Origin: Metaphire vulgaris
Lineage: Eukaryota; Annelida; Clitellata; Crassiclitellata; Megascolecidae
Assembly: GCA_018105865.1 (NCBI GenBank)
Contig: CM030840.1
Span: 14,170,294 to 14,234,293, forward strand
Direction: 5' to 3'
Length of the DNA stretch: 64,000 nucleotides
Shown here: one piece after another, positions 56,994-64,000 of the stretch
Layout of the letters: each line of letters opens with the position of its first letter
Position numbering within the stretch: the stretch's first letter is position 1
The notes under the pieces: generated by a model
Told to the model about the DNA's origin: nothing
The model's input: the letters and a program-made list of their open reading frames with translations, nothing else
Database searches by the model: none
Program-made: the position numbers and the translations under genes

Positions 56994-59199
56994 GATACTT
57001 GCAAGAATATTACCCTTGCATGCCTGTTTTCTTGTATTCTCAGCAGTTGTGGCTAAAAATTGAACCATTGAACTACTTTTTAAAATCTTTTTTGCACAAG
57101 TTTTTTGAGATTCTGAGACCATCCATGTCAATTACATGAATATTTTCCTACAGTAGGCATATGTAAAATTGTGCATGTTCATTATTATTTCATTTATTTG
57201 TGAATTGAAAAATTGAAACCCACCATACACTGCTTCTCACCAATCTGACTGACCTATCCATCTTGACCTGGCTCTAATTCAGAGTGGAATTGGGGTGCCA
57301 TCGGCTGATGCCCGAGGCATGATGATATTGGTGCCATAGAAGTTTATTGATTGATTCATCGATTAATTCATTGATTGATCTCACTAGTCTGGTCATAGAT
57401 GGAACATTGCGAATTTAGCTGTGTTCAATTATATGTGAGTCATATGCATAATAGAGTCTGCTCATTCCGGCATAGTGGTGCGAGTTGGAGCAGTGGTTAG
57501 TGCACTGATCTGTCAACCATGGTTCACTCCCGGCCGCAGCAGAAAATTTTTGGTTGTTTCTCTCCCAAGCGCCTCCAGTCGACTCAGCTGTGAATGAGTA
57601 CATCGGGTATTAACTCGGTGGAAGGAAAGGTGGCGAGGGAAAGGCTGGCAATCCGCCCTCATTCAGCCGTTGCTATGTAAAACTGAAGGCGCTAACCCTT
57701 TGGTTCTCTGTACGGGCACTGAGCCTATGGAGTGTACCTTTATTTATTCCAGCATGCAACCATTATTGTGCCTCTTTTTCTGCTACTACCGGTAATTAAA
57801 TTATATTTATGATATTGGCCTAATAATTCTTCAAATGCTATAACTATACTGCTGAATTTTTTTCATTCTTTTTACCTTGAATTATTTTAATTTTAAAAAT
57901 GATATCATGTCATGATTATTGTCTGCACTTATGTGCAGTGACGGCTCCACATAGGGTCCTCCAGCCCATGCCCCCCTATTGAATGCCTGACCCCCAGTGG
58001 TCCCTCTGTTGAGACCTATACTTACTATTACATACTTATCAAGAAATGGTTGGGCCCCATGCTTAGAAGTTGCCACTCCAAAGCCCCCCCCCCACTTGCC
58101 AAATCCTGCAGCCGACACTGCTGATGTGTCACAATCATCATCAGCAACTAAATTGGTTGTTGAAGCAACGTGTCCCAAATAATGAATGCATATTTGCTTA
58201 GAATCTTTGATTGAATTTGACCCAACATTAGTTCCGTATCTTAAGCTCTTTTCCTTAGGTAACGGGGAAATTAGTCTCGACGAGTTCTTGGCGATGATGT
58301 TCCAAGCCAAGGACAAAACGCTGGAGGAGGAGAAGGTGCGGGAGACATTCTGCGTCTTTGACACGGACGAGAATGATGTCATAAGCGTTGAAGACATCGA
58401 GCCCATTCTTATACGAATGGGATACAACCTGAGTCGTAGCCAGCTGGAGAAGGTCATCGCTGCTGCTGATATCAATGGTGATGGTGTCGTTACCTTTGAA
58501 GGTCAGCATAACCACGATGACCCTTTGGATAAAATGACCCTGCCTGACCGACCCGACTCACACCTTTTGGCTTTGGCTATTTCAAGTGATAGACTAAATG
58601 CCTAGCAATAAGCAGCTACTGCGATGTTTCTTTTCGAAAGCACTGTATAAAATCACGAAATCTTACTTACTTACTTGCTTGCTTACTTCTAAGGCCTTGC
58701 TTGACCAATGTCTGTCACATTACCGTCTGGACAGAAATTGCAAAGCATAAGTGTAATTAAATCACTGCAATTAATGCAGCATGTGAGCTCTGTGATGTCA
58801 TATATTGATCGGGAGTGGGGGTCATATGTGACAATTTATTGGAATGGGAATTTTCCAGAACCCCTAGAGGGTAAATAAGTTGTAACTTGTAAGGCCCATT
58901 AACCATTGAAAAAAGACCAGGATATCGCAGTTGCTGTTTTTGGTTGCTCATCTCTATTTTTTGTTTGTCACCACACTTGTGACACACATTCTCATATCAG
59001 TCGTCAAACTTCAAGTTTGATATAATTAACTACCATATGTTTTGCAGACTTTCTTTCCGTGTATAATCAAAAACAAACCTCTGCGGATGGTTCAGAGGAA
59101 CTGAAAAACGTTGAATCTTCGATCAGCAGCCTTTCTGAGTCTCCGACCAAACCTGATTTGAATCCTCCAGCGGATGAAAGCTCCGCGTCTATCATCTAA
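55789..59199 (+). CDS. Calmodulin-like EF-hand protein with acidic N-terminal extension
   Basis: Exons 55789-56053, 56756-56899, 58259-58501, 59048-59199, all phase 1, giving 267 residues. Residues 1-88: tandem PPVMSEE repeats, then a charged helix (EKEVDKEEEEEARARKIAKK). Four EF-hands follow as two pairs: loop 1 DIENEGFINPRK (Lys at position 12, probably no Ca2+); loop 2 DKDGNGEISLDE (canonical); loop 3 DTDENDVISVED (Asp in place of the usual Gly at position 6); loop 4 DINGDGVVTFED. The Ser/Pro-rich tail ends in ESSASII. Resembles the calmodulin/troponin C superfamily, function unknown. Start: first of four in-frame ATGs in the repeat; upstream frame remains open for a short distance. Confidence 0.92.
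56138..56313. mobile_element. Foldback element with telomere-like core (C), exact TSD
   Basis: Begins GGAACTTGTCGGTTAATTCA, ends GAATTAACCGACAAGAACC. Target duplication CTACGGTC exact (56130-56137, 56314-56321). Core 56217-56265 is degenerate CCCTAA. In EF-hand intron 1. Confidence 0.95.
56756..56899 (+). CDS. EF-hand gene exon 2 (EF1 and start of EF2)
   Basis: Reads FTEAFHLFDIENEGFINPRK, LFSALIMLGYHPTEAEIQDL, IGSVDKDG. Acceptor TGTTCAG, donor G|GTTAGA, phase 1. Confidence 0.95.
56947..56992. repeat. (CA)n array
   Basis: Pure CA dinucleotide repeat in EF-hand intron 2. Confidence 0.97.
57215..57395 (+). mobile_element. LINE 3' terminus with (ATTG)n tail
   Basis: GGTGCCATCGGCTGATGCCC ... 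GGTGCCATAGAAGTTTATTG, then ATTGATTGATT repeats. Confidence 0.87.
57478..57735 (+). mobile_element. tRNA-derived SINE
   Basis: Box A-like GGAGCAGTGGTTAGTGC, box B-like CATGGTTCACTCCCGGCC, body as at 51298 (GACTCAGCTGTGAATGAGTA, CATCGGGTATTAACTC). Confidence 0.87.
57936..58120 (+). mobile_element. MITE, CAGTGGCGGCTCCA family
   Basis: CAGTGACGGCTCCA / TGCAGCCGACACTG ends. Flanks CTTATGTG / CTGATGTG, 7/8. In EF-hand intron 2. Confidence 0.92.
58259..58501 (+). CDS. EF-hand gene exon 3 (EF2 end, EF3, EF4)
   Basis: Reads NGEISLDEFLAMMFQAKDKT, FCVFDTDENDVISVEDIEPI and IAAADINGDGVVTFEG. Acceptor CCTTAG, donor G|GTCAGC. Confidence 0.95.
58515..58685 (+). mobile_element. LINE 3' terminus (family D) with (CTTA)n tail
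   Basis: CACGATGACCCTTTGGAT ... GAAAGCACTGTATAAAATCA then TTACTTACTTAC, starting about 20 bp after exon 3. Confidence 0.85.
59048..59199 (+). CDS. EF-hand gene exon 4 (terminal)
   Basis: Completes EF4 (DFLSVYNQ), then a Ser/Pro/acidic tail ending ADESSASII and TAA at 59197. Acceptor TTTTGCAG. Confidence 0.93.
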
Positions 59200-59962
59200 T
59201 ATCTTCATGCATTAAATCCAATTGCTTTTGCTATTTTTGCCTTTAGACCTACGTGACTTATTTTAGTTTGTGTTGTTCCTAAATTCTGTGACTGCATCTA
59301 TGATATTTTGACCACACTCATGCATAATTGTACAAAAACTTGGGCATAAACATACCTTTTTACAGTTCCTGCAGAATTAACAGTTTTGTATGCCTACTCT
59401 AATTGACAAAGAATTAACATATTATGGCTAAATTTGTCATATTTTTAGAATTTATACGAAGCATAGCATAACATGGTCTGACGTTTGCCATTGTCTACAG
59501 ATTTTGTTCAACTAGATCTAAAACAAACTCTGTATTATACACTGTTTGAATAATTCTCTTAAAAGATATTTTTGTACATTATAGCAAAAATTTACTACAC
59601 TCTAGAGTTCCAACATATGTAACTAAATAATACCTATCAACCTTCATTCATATGATTGTACAATACTCGAGTATATGAACGAAAGACATATACTATATCT
59701 TAAAACTTGTATTTTAAAAACATTATTAAAACCTCTATTTCAAACCTAGTTCCTCAAAATTACTTCCCATTCATGCCACAATCATAGCAATACAATTGCT
59801 TTCTTTTTCCTCCTATGCTCTAAGTGAGTAAGTAAGCAAAACGAAATTTATATAGCTCTAGGACAGCTTGAATTTAATTTCTCAGACTCTGTTATGCTGT
59901 GCTAATGTAAAAATAATTTTTCATATTCTCAGGATATATGATGCACTTTCCCATTGTTTTCC
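59200..59962. other. 3' flank of the EF-hand gene
   Basis: AT-rich, probably 3' UTR in its first part; ATTAAA at 59211-59216 is a possible polyadenylation signal. Nothing else recognised. Confidence 0.45.
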
Positions 59963-60092
59963 ATTGGCGTAAACTTGGATGAAAAATTTGGGCCAAGCCC
60001 GATACGTTCTCCCTTCTCTATGGCAGCCTCTCAAAAAGTGTGGGGCTCAACCCTATATAAAGGCCCAATAGTAGTAATAGAAGTTTACGCCT
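59963..60092. mobile_element. MITE (GGCGTAAACTTGGATGAA ends)
   Basis: Left GGCGTAAACTTGGATGAA, right AATAGAAGTTTACGCC. An interrupted relative lies at 38323-38715. Confidence 0.8.
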
Positions 60093-60189
60093 GTCTTTGT
60101 CTAGGAATATTTATCCTGCACATACCCGTATATATATTTTTTTAACATACAGCTCATAGCCTAGCTGTGATTCCTCGTCTCTTCTAATT

Positions 60190-60775
60190 TCTTCACTATC
60201 TCCAAGCCTTCAGGTCTAGACTTAAAACCTTTCTATTCCAAAAGTCGTTTCCTCCGTAGCTATAGCAACCTGCCCCGCTGCCTCATATACACTGACATTG
60301 ACACTAGTTGCTCGGCGTGTGGCCCTAAGCTCTGGAATTCATTACCACTATCACTTCATATAACTAACAATTTTATCATCTTTCAGATCTGGTCTTAAAA
60401 CATGCCAGTTTGACTTGGCTTATCCTCAGTGTTAATTAATTCTAGCCACCTTGACATTGGGGGGGAGGGGATTTTGAAATGTTTGGGGGGACAAGGTCTG
60501 AGTCTCCAAAAACCTTGACAAGCAAAAAGCAAAAAAAGATTATTCTTCCGAATTTCTTCTAACTTTCCCAATATTTTTTACCCTTCTCAAATGCCCTGGC
60601 AAGCAAAAAATTGTCATCCTTACATTTTCCCCATCTCCAAAAAAAATAAAAGCCCCCGTCGTCACACTTTTGGGGACATTTGTTTCTTCACCTGGCTCTA
60701 ATTCAATTTGGGTTTGGTGCGCCATCGGCTGATGCACTGGGCATTATGATAGTGGCGCCATAGAAGGTTCCAGAG
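60190..60775 (+). mobile_element. LINE 3' fragment split by a MITE-like insert
   Basis: 60190-60465: shifted remnants of 'R.ALSSGIHYHYHFI' (lWNSLP) and FRSGLKTCQFDLAYPQC. 60690-60775: terminus GCGCCATCGGCTGATGCAC ... GGCGCCATAGAAGGTTCC. Between them, a GGGGGG-rich insert with CTTGACAAGCAAAAAGC. Confidence 0.78.
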
Positions 60776-61103
60776 GCGTCATTTGGGGGGGCTGGGGGGC
60801 GTGGCCCCCTAAGGAAATGAAAATATTATTTTATAATGTATTGATGTGCAACAAAAACAGGGACGTCATTTGCGTTTGGGGGGGCAAAAAAAGGTGAGCA
60901 GCCCCTAAAGCCCTAAAGAAGTGCTTGATAAGTAACTAAAAGTGCTGACAAGCAAAAAAAGGTCGTCAGCTTTTCTTGGAAACTCGTCAAGTCGAAAAAT
61001 TGAAAATTGAACAAAATTAAAATTGTGAAAAATGTAAAAGAAAAATGAAAAATTTTAAAAAATTTCTCGCCCCCGCCAAGAAAAGTGTGAAATGACGCCA
61101 CTG
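60768..61103. mobile_element. Nested MITE remnants (CAGnGGCGTCATTTGG ends)
   Basis: Two left ends (CAGAGGCGTCATTTGGG at 60770, CAGGGACGTCATTTGCG at 60861) and one right end (GAAATGACGCCACTG). Contains GCTGACAAGCAAAAAAAGG. Confidence 0.7.
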
Positions 61104-61285
61104 AAGACCACCCAGTAAACACAGGAAAAATTTTAAATGCTAATCTACGCATTCAATTTAAATTTTCAGATTGTAAAAATGCTATGTGTAATAGTATGAA
61201 CTTTTGCAATAAATCGGGGGATGAGATAGCCACTCTCCCCCGTCATTTTTGACGGGTTTATAGCTAGTATATAAATATTTCCGTT
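61100..61285. repeat. Dispersed repeat, partner of 13140-13365
   Basis: Shared ATGAACTTTTGCAATAAAT and CTCCCCCGT ... TGACGGGTTTATAGCTAG blocks. Confidence 0.6.
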
Positions 61286-61472
61286 GATGCTGCTAGCCTG
61301 CTGCTGCGGCTGATGAAGATGGTGATGATGATTATGATGATTAATATTTATATTAATGCAATTATTATTTTTATGCTGATGGTGATGATGATTAATTTAA
61401 ATCGAATTGATAGTTGGAATGGTCTAAGTTTTTGTCCTTGCTGATTTCGAGAATATAAAGCAATATAAAGCT

Positions 61473-62950
61473 TTGAATCATCATCATCATCATAGTTGCT
61501 TTCTGCCAGCTCATTAGCGGCAATAGCTAGACACAAAACTTTTCCATTTATCTTTTTCCGTTGTTAATCTCATTCCATCTATTATTGTCATTTGATATCT
61601 TTCGAAGTCTTCTTTGATGTTATCCATCCACTTTTTCCTGGGTCTTCCTCTTCCTCTTTTTCCTTCTTTGTATGTGTAGAGTGCTTTATATGGGAGTCTG
61701 TTACTGTTCATTCTATTTACATGTCCATACCATCTAAGTCTTCTTCTTCTGATTTTATCTATTATTGTCTCTTTCATTCCCAGTCTTTTCCTGATGTCTT
61801 CATTTCTTATTCTTTGTAATTTACTTACTCCCAATATCTTTCTCAAACAACTCATTTCTGCCACCAATAGTCTGTTTTCATCTGCTCTTTTTAATATCCA
61901 CGTTTCTGATCCATAAAGCATTTGTGGAACAATGATAGTGTTGTATATTTGAATTTTTGTGTTGATCTTTATTTCTTTAGCATTCCAAATATGTCTAAGT
62001 CTTCCCATTGTCTGTAATCCTTTTGCTGCTCTCTTTTTAATATCTTGTTCGTGTCTTCCATCGCTTGATATTTCTCCTCCCACATATGTAAAATTCTTTA
62101 CTTGTTCGATGTTGTTTCCTTCTACTGATATGTGTATCATTTTCTCTTTTTTGTTGACTGCCATGACTTTAGTTTTTGCTGGATTAATCCGGAGTCCAAA
62201 TCTTCTGCTTGTTTGATTTACTTGGTCTGTAAGCCTTTCTAAACCTCTAGCACTCTCCGCTAGTAAGCTTACATCGTCTGCAAATTTAAGGTTTGATATA
62301 TTTTCTCCACTACAATTCACTCCAATGTTTAGATTCTCAGTTGCTATTTTAAAGATTACTTCTAGAATTATTATAAAGAGAGATGGAGATAGCACGCATC
62401 CCTGTCTATTCCCAACTTCTGTTTTAAAACCATTCTGATAGGTCTTTATCAACTTTTACTGCACTTTCCATTTTCTTGTATATTGCTTGTATTAGATTTA
62501 TTAGTTTCTCTTCTATACAATGTTTCTCATAGCCTGCCATAAGCCTTCGTGCCATACTGAGTCAAAAGCCTGTTTGTAATCGATGAAATTGATGTATACA
62601 GTTTTATTTGCCTCTGTGTATTTTTTTTCTATCAGTTGTCTTAAGGTAAAGAGTTGGTCTATGGTACTTCTTCCAGGTCTGAATCCTGCTTGTTCTTCTC
62701 CCATTATCTTTTCTATATAACTACTGATTCTTTTTTGTATAATCTTTGTGAAGACTTTTCCTGGTATGCTGAGCAGAGTTATTCCTCTATAGTTATCGCA
62801 TAATTCTTTGTCTCCTTTTCCTTTGTATATTGGTATGATAATTCCTTTTGTCCAGTCATCTGGCACTGTCTCGTTGTAGTAGATCTTATTAATTAAATAA
62901 ATTAAATGACGTTTATCGTCCGCTTTGAATACCAGCAAAATATTTTTCAT
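61473..62950 (-). mobile_element. 5'-truncated non-LTR retrotransposon with (ATG)n tail
   Basis: The RT region is in three frames. 62950-62513: RHLIYLINKIYYNETVPDDW, NYRGITLLSIPGKVFTKII, EEQAGFRPGRSTIDQLF, VYINFIDYKQAFDSVWH. A short middle frame follows. 62452-61514: NRQGCVLSPSLF, LKFADDVSLL (catalytic F-A-D-D), then LRRILGVS-like and GRGRPRKKWMDNIKEDFER C-terminus. Endonuclease domain and ORF1 are missing, and two frameshifts separate the parts. The 3' end carries a short ATG/ATC tail (61473-61494). Best intact TE gene in the window, still dead; clade not assigned. Confidence 0.93.
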
Positions 62951-63480
62951 TCATCAAGTACAAACAATCGCTTAAGATCGACGCAGAACGCAGAATCAAA
63001 TGGAATTGCTGATTTTCTGTCCATCGAATTTTAATGAGAACGCGGAGTTTGTTTTCGAAAACAATCGATTGTTGATCGTACTCAACAAGTATTTAAACGC
63101 CTTTCCAAGGATCGCTGGATAGATGTGTATCTCTCGTTTCTCAACTGAGGTTGTCTTCTTGTTGGTGACATCGAAACAGGTCTGTAGACAACTCAATTGT
63201 CAACATATGGTTACAGGTCTTGTCTTTTTGAAGTATCTGACGATTGTCTTAAGATAACCGTAGGTCTTGGCCAAAATTAGAATTGTCCGAGGTTGGTCTA
63301 CGCGCACACTATTTTGGCTGTAAACTTTCGCTTTAGCCGCATCCCCAGCACCAAAGATTCAGCGAATTTGTTCTTCGCTTTCTCGTATACCTGTAGTCCT
63401 ATCCTGGATGATTTTATTACCTATCGTCGTAAAATTGTCTTAGAATGTATTTAAAATTAACAGAATTTCTCTAGATGCTT
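62951..63480. other. Intergenic, nothing recognised
   Basis: A minus-strand frame (63196-62996, 66 codons) has no motif. Confidence 0.4.
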
Positions 63481-63483
63481 AGG

Positions 63484-63555
63484 TTATGCGCGCACGTATA
63501 AAACTGTTCTGCATAGAAACAAGAATAATAATGTGATCTATTATATATTAAATCG

Positions 63556-63619
<64 letters not shown>

Positions 63620-63656
63620 GATCCCGTACCGAGAAATTTTATACGTGCACGCATAA
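63484..63656. repeat. (ATT)n array flanked by an inverted repeat with TATA-like ends
   Basis: Left GCGCGCACGTATAAAACT and right AATTTTATACGTGCACGC are inverted around the (ATT)n of 63557-63620. Confidence 0.85.
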
Positions 63657-63733
63657 AGTACTTGTATAATGCTTATAAGTGTAGCGTTAATTGTGAGGAA
63701 TCTTCTTTTCAACTCTGTAGATCTCCATCGAAA

Positions 63734-63901
63734 ATGACGTTTATCGTCCGCATGCTCTTTGTTTTGGCTATCGTGGTGCTGACTCTACATGTAAGCACCT
63801 GTCAATTTCCCGTAACGTGCAGATGTCCTGGCTGCAGTGGTTTAGTCGTCTGTGATCCAGGATCCAAATGCGACTGTGAAACATGTTCATGCCGCCCCTA
63901 G
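63734..63901 (+). CDS. Small secreted cysteine-rich peptide
   Basis: 55 codons. Residues 1-22 form a signal peptide (MTFIVRMLFVLAIVVLTLHV, then ST). The mature part has nine Cys in the order C-x5-CxC-x2-C-x5-C-x5-CxC-x2-CxC, with two CxCxxC modules. Start: first ATG after a possible acceptor (CAACTCTGTAG, ending 63720), which would make the region before it an intron or 5' UTR. A GGTCAG|GTAAGC donor lies just past the stop, suggesting a 3' UTR intron or a longer splice form. Family unknown; the CxC spacing recalls metal-binding peptides, but those normally lack a signal peptide. Confidence 0.72.
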   Translation: MTFIVRMLFVLAIVVLTLHVSTCQFPVTCRCPGCSGLVVCDPGSKCDCETCSCRP

Positions 63902-64000
63902 CTGGTCAGGTAAGCACATTTAGGAAACAGTTTTGACAGTTTCATTTGGGGTAATTTTATTTTGGGAGTGCGTCTGTGTGACGACGGTCTTTTGAATGGC

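Noticed and set aside
57882..58475. 197-codon minus-strand frame over EF-hand exon 3
   Set aside because: Antisense to a clear EF-hand exon and running through a MITE; no motif of its own.

Overview
The window reads as metazoan nuclear DNA, most likely from a marine invertebrate. The evidence is split genes with GT-AG introns at conserved phases, metazoan families (adhesion GPCR, LRRC27, von Willebrand A, EF-hand), non-LTR retrotransposon debris, tRNA- and 5S-derived SINEs, and TTAGGG-type motifs. I cannot name the phylum. Bacterial features (operons, RBS, CRISPR, IS) are absent and were not forced.

Layout. (1) 256-13779, plus strand: adhesion GPCR whose 5' exons lie left of the window. Fifteen candidate exons cover the GAIN domain, GPS motif, seven TM helices and C-tail; nearly all join in consistent phase. 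Two joins are damaged: a MITE sits inside the TM1 splice donor, and a GGGG run puts the TM5 exon one base out of frame. (2) 13780-33729: about 20 kb with no recognisable gene, filled by MITEs, LINE tails, foldback elements and microsatellites. (3) 33730-40493, plus: the last six exons of a secreted two-VWA-domain protein. (4) 40494-44611: repeats. (5) 44612-52488, minus: a complete 11-exon LRRC27 orthologue of 470 residues. (6) 52489-55788: intergenic, holding a 1.87-kb hAT-like element that splits a LINE. (7) 55789-59199, plus: a four-exon EF-hand protein of 267 residues, divergent from LRRC27. (8) 59200-62950: MITEs and a truncated LINE with reverse transcriptase. (9) 63734-63901, plus: a short secreted cysteine-rich peptide.

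The mobile DNA is unusually legible. Many elements have clear 8-bp target duplications and CAG/CTG termini. Several TIR families share one internal motif (TTTTTGCTTGTCAG). Every telomere-like TTAGGG block I found lies inside a foldback element. Most trinucleotide arrays start at the 3' end of a non-LTR element.

All gene models come from reading frames, splice signals and remembered family motifs; no search or alignment was run. The four host genes show no shared pathway.
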